A stretch of 64,000 bases of DNA from Bradyrhizobium lablabi (GTDB taxonomy: Bacteria > Pseudomonadota > Alphaproteobacteria > Rhizobiales > Xanthobacteraceae), in assembly GCF_018129385.1 (NCBI RefSeq), contig NZ_JAFCLN010000001.1, positions 682,001-746,000 of the forward strand. Direction: 5' to 3'. The notes below the pieces were generated by a model that was not told the origin of the DNA, ran no database searches, and saw only the letters and a list, made by a program, of their open reading frames with translations. Below are positions 17,267-26,128 of the stretch, piece after piece; position 1 is the stretch's first letter, and each line of letters begins with the position of its first letter. Both the position numbers and the translations under genes were made by a program.

Positions 17267-18625
17267 CTAGACGACTTCGACGGCGGTATAACCTGCCGCA
17301 GTATTGATGTCGTCGATCGACTCGAACTCCGTACCGGCGCCTCCGCTGACGCCGGTCAGCGTGATGGTGCCGAATCCAAAGTCGAGCGTTGTGTTGGTGC
17401 CGTCGTCGTCCACGACGATGGTGGTCACATCGAACGTCGGATCGGCATCGACATTGACTTCGTCGCCGTCGGCAAAGTTCAGGTCGGAGACTTCATCGTC
17501 ACCGAAGTTGGTGGCGGTGCCGTCACCGAAATTGTGCATGTCGGTGCCTGCACCACCGCTCTGCACATCGTCGCCGAGACCGCCGTTGAGTTCGTCGGCG
17601 CCGTTGCCGCCGCTCAACTCATCGTCGCCTGCCTCCCCGTTCAGCACGTCGTTGCCGGCGTTGCCTTCCAGCGTATCGGCCCCGTCGCCGCCATTGAGCG
17701 TATCGTCATCGGCGCCGCCGGCGAGCATGTCATCCCCGGCATCGCCGTTCAGCGTATCCAGGCCGGCGCCGCCGCTGAGCTCGTCCGCTCCTTCGCCGCC
17801 GCTCAACTCATCGTCGCCGCCGGCACCGGCCATGACGTCGTCACCGTCGTCGCCGGACATCATGTCGTTGCCGGCGCCGCCATCCATGGCATCGTCACCG
17901 TCGCCACCGCTCATGGTGTCGCTACCGGCATTGCCGTTCAGCTCATCGTTGCCGGCGCCACCGTTCAGCGTGTCGTCACCGCCACCGCCGTTCAACGCAT
18001 CGTTGCCAGCAGCGCCGTTCAGCACGTCGCTGTCGTCACCGCCGTTCAGCTCGTCGTCGCCGAGGCCACCGTTGAGCGTATCGGTTCCCGCGTTGCCGTT
18101 GAGGACATCGTCGCCGGCGCCGCCGTTGAGCTGGTCGATACCGCCGCCGCCATTCAGTTCGTCGTCGCCGGCCCCGCCAGTCAACATGTCGTCGCCGGCA
18201 TCGCCCGAGAGGACGTCGACGCCAGCGCCGCCGCTGATGACATCATTGCCATCTCCGCCGCTGATCTCGTCGTCGCCTGCGTTACCAGACAGATCATCAT
18301 CGCCGGCTCCGCCGTCGATAATGTCATTGCCGGCATTTCCATTGATCGTGTCGATGCCGGCATTGCCGTCCAGCGTATCGTCGCCTGCGCCGCCATTGAT
18401 CGCATCATCGCCGTCGCCACCCATGACTGCGTCGTTCCCGGCATTGCCGTTCAGCGTATCGTTGCCCGCTCCTCCGTCGATTGAATCGTCCCCGGGACCG
18501 CCGCTTGCTTCATCATTGCCTTCCAAAGCGGTTATCGTGTCGACGCCCGCCAGACCGTTGATCTGATCGTCCATTGGCGTGCCGATGAGGGTGTCGTCGC
18601 CAGGCGTTCCATTGATGAGTGCCAT
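17267..18625 (-). CDS. RTX calcium-binding repeat protein, predicted type I secretion substrate
   Basis: A 452-residue acidic protein. From about residue 5 to 365 it is almost unbroken nonapeptide RTX repeats of the GGxGxDxLx type (for example GGAGDDTLNG, NGNAGNDAV), which fold into calcium-bound beta-rolls outside the cell. The C-terminal 75 residues (DFGFGTITLTGV and on) look like the uncleaved secretion signal region of such proteins. No enzyme domain is visible. ATG at 18625 has AAGGAG 7 bases upstream; an in-frame ATG at 18724 is a poorer choice. The exporter genes follow directly. It may be a surface, matrix or calcium-buffer protein. Confidence 0.88.
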   Translation of the reverse strand: MALINGTPGDDTLIGTPMDDQINGLAGVDTITALEGNDEASGGPGDDSIDGGAGNDTLNGNAGNDAVMGGDGDDAINGGAGDDTLDGNAGIDTINGNAGNDIIDGGAGDDDLSGNAGDDEISGGDGNDVISGGAGVDVLSGDAGDDMLTGGAGDDELNGGGGIDQLNGGAGDDVLNGNAGTDTLNGGLGDDELNGGDDSDVLNGAAGNDALNGGGGDDTLNGGAGNDELNGNAGSDTMSGGDGDDAMDGGAGNDMMSGDDGDDVMAGAGGDDELSGGEGADELSGGAGLDTLNGDAGDDMLAGGADDDTLNGGDGADTLEGNAGNDVLNGEAGDDELSGGNGADELNGGLGDDVQSGGAGTDMHNFGDGTATNFGDDEVSDLNFADGDEVNVDADPTFDVTTIVVDDDGTNTTLDFGFGTITLTGVSGGAGTEFESIDDINTAAGYTAVEVV

Positions 18626-19021
18626 GCATCTGCTCCTTGCGCACAACCGTCCGCGAGGCGGGTCGGCCAGCGACCCGTCATCCACGTCGGAACCTGTGTT
18701 TGTAGTTGGCTCGATCTCCGTCACGATCGATACGGGATTTCACGATCGTGCATTCGATGAAGGCGATTTGAATAAATGACAGGCAATGTCGCAATCCCCA
18801 TTTGGGGACAAAAGAAACGCGGCGCCGGTCAGGCAGGGTGCTTTGTGGTCAAGAGCATGGTGGCAAGCACCATCCAGGTGAAAGCCGGTCCCGCCTCGAT
18901 CATCTCAATAGACTGAGGAGATCACGCCGCAGCTTCGTTCTCGCGCCGCAGGACGAACAGTGCTGGCGAGGCCGTGCGGGATAACGAAAGAGGCATACGG
19001 CCACCCGAGACGGGCCGCCCC
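18626..19021. other. Intergenic region, 396 bp
   Basis: Holds the 5' leader of the RTX gene (minus strand) and the 3' side of the Liv ATPase gene. A small palindrome, TCCCCATTTGGGGA, lies at 18795-18808. The short frames here have no family resemblance. I could not assign promoter boxes with confidence. Confidence 0.5.
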
Positions 19022-19870
19022 TCAAACCCAGCGCTTGCGGCGACGGTAGGACTTCATGTCGCGAAAGCTCTTGCGGCCTTCCGAGGACATGCCGAGATAG
19101 AATTCCTTGACGTCCTTGTTCTCCGCCAGCGCCTTTGCCGGCCCGTCGACCATGATGCGGCCGCTCTCCAGGATGTAGCCGTAGTCGGCATATTTCAGCG
19201 CGACGTTGGTGTTCTGCTCGGCCAGGAGGATGCTGACCCCTTCCTTCTGGTTGAGGTCGCGGACGATTTCAAAAATTTCCGCCACGATCTGCGGGGCGAG
19301 GCCCATCGAGGGCTCGTCGAGCAGCAGCATGCTCGGCTTGGCCATCATGGCGCGGCCGATCGCCGTCATCTGCTGTTCGCCGCCCGAGGTGTAGCCGGCC
19401 AGACTGCTTCGGCGCACTTTCAGGCGCGGGAAATAGGCATAGACCTTATCGAGCGCGTCGCGCAGCTCTGCTCCCCTGATCGGCCGCGTATAGGCACCGG
19501 TGATCAGGTTTTCCTCGACCGTCAAATGGCCGAAGCAGTGCCGCCCCTCCATCACTTGCACCATGCCCATGCCGACGAGATCGCCGGGAGTGAGCTGGTC
19601 GGTGCGCTCGCCGCGAAATTCGATCGAGCCCTTGGTCACGGCGCCGCGCTCGGATGCCAGCAGCGTCGAGATCGACTTCAGCGTCGTCGATTTGCCGGCG
19701 CCGTTGCCGCCCAGCAATGCAACGATCCCGCCCTTGGGCACTTCGAGGGATACGCCGCGCAGCACCAGGATCACGTGGTCGTAGACCACCTCGATGTTCT
19801 TGACCGCCAGCACAGAGGCAGCCGCCACCGCGGAAGCCGCCGCGCTTGTCGATGTGACGGAAACATTCAT
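19022..19870 (-). CDS. Liv-type ABC transporter ATP-binding protein (LivF-like)
   Basis: A 282-residue ATPase of the high-affinity branched-chain amino acid class. ATG at 19870 is preferred: GGGGAT lies just upstream, whereas the GTG at 19924 sits inside a palindrome that looks intergenic. Walker A is GGNGAGKST, and SGGEQQMTAIGRAMM then LLLDEPSMGLAP follow, all standard for LivF. The C-terminal tail is unusually basic (RRRKRWV). It is the last gene of the minus-strand operon that begins with the acyl-CoA ligase, and it energises the permeases at 21353-23342 together with the LivG-like ATPase. The ligand is unknown. Confidence 0.92.
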   Translation of the reverse strand: MNVSVTSTSAAASAVAAASVLAVKNIEVVYDHVILVLRGVSLEVPKGGIVALLGGNGAGKSTTLKSISTLLASERGAVTKGSIEFRGERTDQLTPGDLVGMGMVQVMEGRHCFGHLTVEENLITGAYTRPIRGAELRDALDKVYAYFPRLKVRRSSLAGYTSGGEQQMTAIGRAMMAKPSMLLLDEPSMGLAPQIVAEIFEIVRDLNQKEGVSILLAEQNTNVALKYADYGYILESGRIMVDGPAKALAENKDVKEFYLGMSSEGRKSFRDMKSYRRRKRWV

Positions 19871-19902
19871 GGCCGCATCCCCAACATCCGGATTTCGAAA
19901 TA

Positions 19903-19929
19903 CGGGTGGGAGATCATCTCCCACCCGTT
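19903..19929 (-). terminator. 27-nt near-perfect palindrome between binding-protein and LivF-like genes
   Basis: ACGGGTGGGAGAT (19903-19915) and ATCTCCCACCCGT (19917-19929) are exact inverted copies around one base, giving at least an 11-bp hairpin. It lies 24 bases after the binding-protein stop (minus strand). Such hairpins commonly protect the mRNA of an abundant binding protein and reduce read-through to the gene behind it. The function is inferred. Confidence 0.6.
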
Positions 19930-19952
19930 CACGTCGTGTCAGATACGTCCGC

Positions 19953-21302
19953 TCACGAGCACTGGCGGACCGGCAAGTTGTTTTCCTTCGCGTACTTCTC
20001 GGCCGAATCCTCGATCAGCTTGCGAATGAAAGCCGGATTGGGCGCCGGCACCCAGTCCGTCAGGAGCACGAACTTGGTGCCGTCCCACTGCATCATCCGG
20101 AAGCGCTCGGAGCCGTCGTGCTTGGCGCAGGACATCTTGAACGGCGCCGACATGCCGAGGATGCCGATCTCCTTGAGCTTGTCGTCGGTGATATCAAGCG
20201 CTTCATAGCCGTCGCGGAATTCCGGGCCCGTGACGGTCTTGCCGGTCTTGTTGTGGATGCGCTGGGCATTCTTCAACGCCTCGACCCACATCACGGCCGC
20301 GCCGACGCCGCGGTTATAGTAGACCGTGCCGACGCGCTGCGGGTTCTGCATATTGCCCTTGCCCGCGCCATACACGACCTTTTCGATGTCCTGGATCAGC
20401 GGGAACTTGCCGGGCGCGGCATTGGCGGCGACGTAGGTGCCCTTGGCAGCATCGCCGGCCGGAATCATGTCCTCCTCGGCGCCGCCGAAGGTCACATACA
20501 TCATCTTTTCCCGGGGGAAGCCGACACGGGCAGCGGTGGTGATCGCGGTCGAGTTCATGCCGGAGCCGGCGCCCCAGAACGTGACCCAATCGGCTTTCTC
20601 CCTGCGGATCTGTAACCATTGCGACTGCTGCTCGAGGCCTGGCGGCGGCACGGCGATTTCGATCAGCTTTACGCCCCATTCCTTGGCGATCTCGCGCATC
20701 GCCGGAATCGGTTCGCGGCCGTAGGCGGTATCGATGTGAAGGTGCACGATCGTCTTGCCCTTCATCTTGTCGACGCCGCCTTCCTTCTGCGCCATGAAGT
20801 TCATCTTCACCGCGATCTGGCCCCAGTAATGGCCTGCGGCATTGAACACCCAGGGCCAGACGCGGCCGTCGGCGGCGTCGGTGCGGCCGTAGCCGTACTG
20901 CGCGAGCACGACGTTGTCAGTGGCCATGCGGCCAATGACGGCGTAGGCGCCGGGCGTGCCGAGCGTGTCGAACACGACCATCTTCTGGTCGCCCTTGTTG
21001 AGGAGGCGCTGGTAGCATTCGACGGTGCGGGCCGCGTTGTATTCGGTCTCGCACTCGTCATAGGTCAGTTTCACGCCGTTGACGCCACCGAACTTCATGT
21101 TGACGTAGTTGAGATAGTCGATGATGCCGCCGTAGTAGCCGGTGCCCATCGCGGAATAAGGCCCGACGCGGCTGCTCGGAATCCCGAAATACTGCTCCTG
21201 CTCCTGCGCCATCGCGGTCGAAGATGCGCCGCCGACCGCGAACGCGGCCGCCAGCGCGAAGATGCCGGGCATGGCCCGGCGAAGGATCGTATCTCTCATC
21301 AT
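19953..21302 (-). CDS. Liv-type ABC transporter substrate-binding protein
   Basis: A 449-residue periplasmic binding protein. ATG at 21302 opens a proper signal peptide (RRAMPGIFALAAAFAVGGA, cleavage near AMAQ); the frame extends far upstream as an artefact. The mature N-terminus YFGIPSSRVGPYSAMGTGYYGG and the segment VNGVKLTYDECETEYN are typical of a subfamily that travels with acyl-CoA ligases. Several cysteines may form a disulfide. It delivers an unknown ligand, probably an organic acid given the ligase neighbour, to the permeases encoded upstream. Confidence 0.92.
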   Translation of the reverse strand: MMRDTILRRAMPGIFALAAAFAVGGASSTAMAQEQEQYFGIPSSRVGPYSAMGTGYYGGIIDYLNYVNMKFGGVNGVKLTYDECETEYNAARTVECYQRLLNKGDQKMVVFDTLGTPGAYAVIGRMATDNVVLAQYGYGRTDAADGRVWPWVFNAAGHYWGQIAVKMNFMAQKEGGVDKMKGKTIVHLHIDTAYGREPIPAMREIAKEWGVKLIEIAVPPPGLEQQSQWLQIRREKADWVTFWGAGSGMNSTAITTAARVGFPREKMMYVTFGGAEEDMIPAGDAAKGTYVAANAAPGKFPLIQDIEKVVYGAGKGNMQNPQRVGTVYYNRGVGAAVMWVEALKNAQRIHNKTGKTVTGPEFRDGYEALDITDDKLKEIGILGMSAPFKMSCAKHDGSERFRMMQWDGTKFVLLTDWVPAPNPAFIRKLIEDSAEKYAKENNLPVRQCS

Positions 21303-21352
21303 GATGCCTGCTTCTCCCCTTGTTGACGTTTTTTGAACGAACGACATCCGGC

Positions 21353-22417
21353 TCAGTGGCGAAACGGCCAGAGCCGCAACCTTTCCTTGGTCAGTTGCCA
21401 GAGACGCGCGAAGCCGAGCGGCTCGAAGATCAGGAACATGATGATGATCGCGCCGAAAATGACCTGCTCGAGCGCGGACGTGATGGTGGCATCGACCGAC
21501 TTGCCGAAGACGGTGTGGAAGAAGATGTTCAGGAAGATCGGCATCAGCAGGATGAATCCAGCGCCCAGGAACGAGCCCATGATGGTGCCGAGGCCGCCGA
21601 TGATGACCATGAAGAGAATGCGGAACGACAGGTCGATGCCAAAGGCCGACGGCTCGACCGTCTGTAGATAAGCAAACGCGAACAGCGCGCCGCCGACGCC
21701 GCAATAGAACGAAGAGATCGCGAACGCCTGGAGCTTGGTGCGCAGCAGCGACAGGCCCATCACCTCGGCGGCAACGTCCATGTCGCGCACCGCCATCCAA
21801 CCGCGACCGACGCTGCCGCGCGCCATGTTCTTGGCCAATAGCGCCAGCACCGCGACGATCGCCAGCACCACCCAGTATTTTTCACGGGGCGAAGCAAAGT
21901 TGTGGCCGAACATGATGATCGGCTGCGCCGTGATCACGCCGGCCGGATCGTAGTTCTTGAACCAGGGAAACTTGTCGAGCGCCCAGACGATGAAGAACTG
22001 CGACGCCAGCGTTGCGACTGCGAGATAAAGTCCGCGGATGCGCAGGCTCGGCAGGCCGAACACGATGCCGACCAGCGCCGCGCACACGCCGGAAAGCGCG
22101 ACCGCGATCACGAAGGGAATGCCTTCGATGCGCAGGATCAAATTGTAGCAGGCGAAGGCGCCGACAGCCATGAAGCCGGCCGATCCGAGCGAAAGCTGGC
22201 CGGCATAGCCCATCAAAATGTTCTGCCCGAGCGCCACCAGCGACAGCACCAGCCATGGAATGAGGATCGCGCTCAGCCAGTAATTGTTGGTGACGAACGG
22301 CAGCATCACCGCGGCGATCAGCAGGATGGCGATTCCGATGCGATCCTGCCGAAGCGGAAAGATCTGCGAGTCCTGCGCGTAGCTGGTGCGGAACTGTCCG
22401 GCTTCCCTGTAGAACAT
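21353..22417 (-). CDS. Liv-type ABC transporter permease (LivM-like)
   Basis: A 354-residue inner-membrane protein with about nine to ten hydrophobic helices. The family region GYAGQLSLGSAGFMAVGAFA and the cytoplasmic loop RGWMAVRDMDVAAEVMG (contact to the ATPases) identify a LivM-type subunit. It pairs with the LivH-type permease 22 bases upstream to form the channel. It lies in the middle of the ligase-GHM-binding-protein-F operon. Confidence 0.93.
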   Translation of the reverse strand: MFYREAGQFRTSYAQDSQIFPLRQDRIGIAILLIAAVMLPFVTNNYWLSAILIPWLVLSLVALGQNILMGYAGQLSLGSAGFMAVGAFACYNLILRIEGIPFVIAVALSGVCAALVGIVFGLPSLRIRGLYLAVATLASQFFIVWALDKFPWFKNYDPAGVITAQPIIMFGHNFASPREKYWVVLAIVAVLALLAKNMARGSVGRGWMAVRDMDVAAEVMGLSLLRTKLQAFAISSFYCGVGGALFAFAYLQTVEPSAFGIDLSFRILFMVIIGGLGTIMGSFLGAGFILLMPIFLNIFFHTVFGKSVDATITSALEQVIFGAIIIMFLIFEPLGFARLWQLTKERLRLWPFRH

Positions 22418-22439
22418 TTATCCCCCCGATTGCCCGATG

Positions 22440-23342
22440 TCAGACGCGCCGGATGATCTTCTCGCCGAACAGGCCTTCCGGCCGGATCAGCAGGAAGAAC
22501 ACGGCAAGCATGTACGGCGCCCAGCCTTCGATGCCGCCGCCGAAGAACGGGCCGATATAGACTTCCGCGACCTTTTCGACCGCGCCCACGATCAGGCCGG
22601 CGATGATGACGCCCGGCACCGAGGTGAAGCCGCCGATGATCAGCACCGGCAGCGCCTTGAGCGCGACCCACACCAGTGCGAACTGCACGCCGCTGCGCGC
22701 GCCCCACAGCATGCCTGCGACCAGCGCCACGATGCCGGCGGTCGCCCACACCAGCATCCAGATGTGTTTTAAGGGAATACCGATCGACAGCGCGGCCGCA
22801 TGGTCGTCGGCGACGGCGCGTAAGGCCCGACCGACTTTGGTGTAGGAGAACAGCAGGGCCAGCGCGACCACCATGATGCCGGCGACCACCGCCGCCGTGA
22901 TGTCGAGCTGACTGATCAGCATGCCGGTGGTGTCCATCACCCAGTTGATGGGCTCGTCACGGATGCCGAGATCGAGGCGCCGCACGTCGACGCCCCAAGC
23001 CAGTTGCGCCACGCCCTCGATTACGAAGGCGAGGCCAATCGTCGCCATCAGCAGCGTATCCTCGCTCTGGCTCACCAGCGGCCGCAGCACGAAGCGCTCG
23101 GTCGCCATGCCGACCAGCACCATGACGCCGACCGCCACCGGCAGCGCCGCCCAGAACGGCAGGCCGAGCTCCATGAAGCCGACAAAGGACAGCACCGCGA
23201 AGAACACCATCGCGCCCTGCGCGAAGTTGAACACGGAGGAGGCCTTGTAGATCAGCACGAAACCGAGCGCGACCAGCGAATACATCGTCCCGGACAGCAG
23301 CCCGCCGACCAGAACCTCGATGAAAAACCAGAAATCGATCAT
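22440..23342 (-). CDS. Liv-type ABC transporter permease (LivH-like)
   Basis: A 300-residue polytopic permease. GLLSGTMYSLVALGFVLIYKASSVFNFAQG near the N-terminus is the LivH hallmark, and GRALRAVADDHAAALSIGI is the ATPase-contact loop. It starts 9 bases after the LivG-like gene ends, indicating one transcript. It forms the translocation pore with the LivM-like protein. Confidence 0.94.
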   Translation of the reverse strand: MIDFWFFIEVLVGGLLSGTMYSLVALGFVLIYKASSVFNFAQGAMVFFAVLSFVGFMELGLPFWAALPVAVGVMVLVGMATERFVLRPLVSQSEDTLLMATIGLAFVIEGVAQLAWGVDVRRLDLGIRDEPINWVMDTTGMLISQLDITAAVVAGIMVVALALLFSYTKVGRALRAVADDHAAALSIGIPLKHIWMLVWATAGIVALVAGMLWGARSGVQFALVWVALKALPVLIIGGFTSVPGVIIAGLIVGAVEKVAEVYIGPFFGGGIEGWAPYMLAVFFLLIRPEGLFGEKIIRRV

Positions 23343-23351
23343 CGCCGTTCC

Positions 23352-24182
23352 CTAATGTGCCACGCCGAGATAGGCGTCGATGACGTCCTGGTTCGAGCGC
23401 ACCTCGTCGGGCGTGCCGTCGCCGATCTTCTTGCCGTAGTCGAGCACGACGACGCGATCCGAGATGTCCATCACGACGCCCATGTCGTGCTCGATCAGCA
23501 CGACCGTGGTGCCGTAGTGATCGTTGACGTCGAGGATGAAGCGACACATGTCCTGCTTCTCCTCGATGTTCATGCCGGCCATCGGCTCATCGAGCAGCAG
23601 CACGGTCGGCTCGGCGGCAAGCGCACGGCCGAGCTCCACCCGCTTCTGCAAGCCGTAAGGCAGGCGCGATACCGGCGTCTTGCGGATGTGCTCGATCTCG
23701 AGGAACTCGATGATTTCCTCGACCTTGGCGCGGTTCTCGGTTTCCTCGCGGCGGGCGCGAGGGAGTTGAAAGGCCACCTCCAGGAAGGTCGCGTGCATTT
23801 TCAGATTGCGGCCCGCCATGATGTTGTCGAGCACCGACATGCCGCGGAACAGCGCGATGTTCTGGAAGGTGCGCGCGATGCCGAGATGGGCGGCGTGCGT
23901 CGGCGTCATTTCCGACAGGCGCTCGCCGCGGAAGGTGATGCTGCCTTCCTGCGGGGTATAGATGCCGTTGATGACGTTGAGCATCGAGCTCTTGCCGGCG
24001 CCGTTCGGGCCGATGATCGCGCGGATCTCGTGCTCGAGGACGTTGAAAGAGATATTGGTCAGCGCCTGCACGCCGCCGAAGCGCAGCGAGATCGAAGACA
24101 GCTCCAGGATCGGCGCGCCGAACGGAAAGGCGCGTTCCGAGGATTGCAGGATGGAGGATTGCACGGGGGCCGTCATGTTCAT
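23352..24182 (-). CDS. Liv-type ABC transporter ATP-binding protein (LivG-like)
   Basis: A 276-residue ATPase. Walker A GPNGAGKSS, the loop THAAHLGIARTFQNIALF, a signature in the form LPYGLQKRVELGRAL, and LLDEPMAGMN are all LivG-type, with the usual non-canonical signature. The start overlaps the stop of the acyl-CoA ligase by 4 bases, so expression is coupled to that enzyme. Together with the LivF-like protein it powers uptake. Confidence 0.93.
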   Translation of the reverse strand: MNMTAPVQSSILQSSERAFPFGAPILELSSISLRFGGVQALTNISFNVLEHEIRAIIGPNGAGKSSMLNVINGIYTPQEGSITFRGERLSEMTPTHAAHLGIARTFQNIALFRGMSVLDNIMAGRNLKMHATFLEVAFQLPRARREETENRAKVEEIIEFLEIEHIRKTPVSRLPYGLQKRVELGRALAAEPTVLLLDEPMAGMNIEEKQDMCRFILDVNDHYGTTVVLIEHDMGVVMDISDRVVVLDYGKKIGDGTPDEVRSNQDVIDAYLGVAH

Positions 24183-26128
24183 GCCGCTCTCCGGGCCGGC
24201 GCGGGTGCAACGACTTTTGCGTCACGGATTTTCACTTCGGCAGACGTGGCTTCGTCGCCCATGGTCTCGAACCGCGCGTCGGCGCGGCCGTCATACATCG
24301 CGTCAACCAGTGCGCGGTATCTCTCCGCGATGACGTCGCGGCGCAGCTTGCCAGTGCGCGTGAGCGCGCCGTCATCGGCGCTCAACTCCTTGTTCAGGAT
24401 GGCGAAGCGATGGATCTGCGACGGGGCCAGCGAGGGCTCCGACGCCAGTTGCGCGTTCACGCCGGCGATGCAATCCGCAAGCAGCGCATAGACTTCGTCG
24501 CGCGAGGCAAGATCGGCATGGCCGGTATATGCGATGTTCTGCCGGTCGGCCCATCTTCCGGCGGCGGCCATTTCGATGTCGATCAGCGCGCAAACCCTGT
24601 CGCGGCCGTTGCCGAGCACCACGGCCTCCTTGATGTAGGGCAGGAATTTGAGCTTGTTCTCGATCACCTTGGGGGAAAACAGAGTGCCGTCGTTGAACGC
24701 GCCGACATAGGCCATGCGGTCGATGATCCGCAGTTGTCCGTCCTCGCCGAGGACGCCGGCGTCGCCGGTGTGAAACCATCCTTCAGTGCCCTTCGCTCGC
24801 GCCGTTTTCTCGGAGTCGCCGTGATACTCCTTGAACAGGCCGGGCGAGCGCACCAGGATTTCACGCTGCGGCGTCACTTTCAGCTCTACGCCTTCGACCG
24901 GCGGGCCGACCGTGCCCGGCTTGATCGCGCCGTCGGGCTGCATGGCAACGAAGAAGCCGGTCTCCGTGGAGCCGTAGAGCTGCTTCAGGTTGATGCCGAG
25001 CGCACGGAAGAACATCAGGAGATCGGGATCGATGGCGTCGCCGGCCGTGTAGGCCACGCGCACCTTGCTCATGCCGAGCACGTCGCGCAGCGGACCGAGC
25101 ATGACGAGGTCGGCTGCAAAGGACAGCAGGCGATCGCCCATGGAAACGGCTTTGCCGGCCAGCTTTTGCGCGGTGACCCGGCGCGCCAGCGCCATGCAAT
25201 TGCGATAAAGGCGCTGATTGAATCCGCCGGTCTCCTCCATGCGGAGCGACACCTGCTTGAGCAGCGCCTCCAGCACGCTCGGCGTGGCGAGCAGGTAGGT
25301 CGGCCCCATCTCGCGCATATCGGCGAGCATGGTGTCCGAAGATTCCGGGCAGCAGATGCAATAGCCTGCTACCATCGGCTGGACATAGCCAAAGAGGTTC
25401 TGGCCGATCCATCCCGGCGGCAGATAGGCCATCGCCACGTCGGCGTCGGTCAATTCTCCCCTGGCCGCGGCGACGCGCGCGCGATCAATCAACGAGGCAT
25501 GGGTGAGCACGACGCCCTTGGCGGGACCGGTCGTGCCCGACGTAAAGAACACAAACGCCGTGTCCTGCCCGGTGCCGCGCGCGGCTTCGGCCTGCAGGAA
25601 GTCGCGCCTGGCCGCGACGAGCTCCCTGCCCCGCTGCAGCAGCGCGTCGTAGCCGACAAGCTCCTTCTGCTTGTAGTGGCGCATGCCGCGGTCCTTGTCG
25701 TAGACGATGCATTGGACCGTGGGACAGAGCGGCAATATCCTGAGCAGCTTGTCGACCTGCTCCTGGTTTTCGGCAAAGACGTGCGTCACCTTCGCGCTCT
25801 GGATCGCGGATGCGATCTCGTCAGCCGTGGCATCCTGATAGAGCGGCACCACGATGGCGCCGAGCCACTGCGCTGCGCACATCGCGGCATAAAGCCGCGG
25901 TCGGTTATCACCGAGCAAGGCGACGTGCGCGCCGCGTTGCATCCCCCGTTCGGCCACTGCTGCGGCAAGCGCGGCGGCTTCGTCGGCGAGTTCGCGCCAG
26001 CTCACGGTGCGCCAGATACCGCGACTCTTCTCGCGGATCGCCGGACGATCGCCGCGTTGTTCGGCATGATGCAGGAGCAGCTTCGGAAAAGTATCCGCGC
26101 CGGAATTCTCGTTTGTCATTTGCCGCAT
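24179..26128 (-). CDS. AMP-dependent acyl-CoA synthetase (long-chain FadD15-like) heading a Liv operon
   Basis: A 649-residue acyl-CoA ligase. The adenylation motif FFTSGTTGPAKGVVLTH lies near residue 205, YGSTETGF and GWFHTGDAG are the later AMP-binding motifs, and a C-terminal lysine region (LTRTGKLRRDVI) completes the domain. It resembles the long-chain/bulky-acid class rather than acetyl-CoA synthetase. Being the first gene of the transporter operon, with overlap to LivG, it probably traps the imported acid as its CoA ester (vectorial acylation). The acid could be fatty or aromatic; sequence alone does not decide. Confidence 0.9.
   Translation of the reverse strand: MRQMTNENSGADTFPKLLLHHAEQRGDRPAIREKSRGIWRTVSWRELADEAAALAAAVAERGMQRGAHVALLGDNRPRLYAAMCAAQWLGAIVVPLYQDATADEIASAIQSAKVTHVFAENQEQVDKLLRILPLCPTVQCIVYDKDRGMRHYKQKELVGYDALLQRGRELVAARRDFLQAEAARGTGQDTAFVFFTSGTTGPAKGVVLTHASLIDRARVAAARGELTDADVAMAYLPPGWIGQNLFGYVQPMVAGYCICCPESSDTMLADMREMGPTYLLATPSVLEALLKQVSLRMEETGGFNQRLYRNCMALARRVTAQKLAGKAVSMGDRLLSFAADLVMLGPLRDVLGMSKVRVAYTAGDAIDPDLLMFFRALGINLKQLYGSTETGFFVAMQPDGAIKPGTVGPPVEGVELKVTPQREILVRSPGLFKEYHGDSEKTARAKGTEGWFHTGDAGVLGEDGQLRIIDRMAYVGAFNDGTLFSPKVIENKLKFLPYIKEAVVLGNGRDRVCALIDIEMAAAGRWADRQNIAYTGHADLASRDEVYALLADCIAGVNAQLASEPSLAPSQIHRFAILNKELSADDGALTRTGKLRRDVIAERYRALVDAMYDGRADARFETMGDEATSAEVKIRDAKVVAPAPARRAA

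Noticed and set aside
17075..18566. Two long plus-strand open frames (about 470 and 420 residues) with striking periodic Val/Ala/Ile or Pro/Ser sequences
   Set aside because: They lie exactly opposite the RTX gene; the 27-bp repeat of the RTX codons keeps the other frames open. No ribosome site or family resemblance, and the minus frame has clear RTX motifs.
21303..21800. Upstream extension of the Liv binding protein to 615 residues
   Set aside because: The added part is another frame of the LivM-like gene, and a normal signal peptide begins at 21302.
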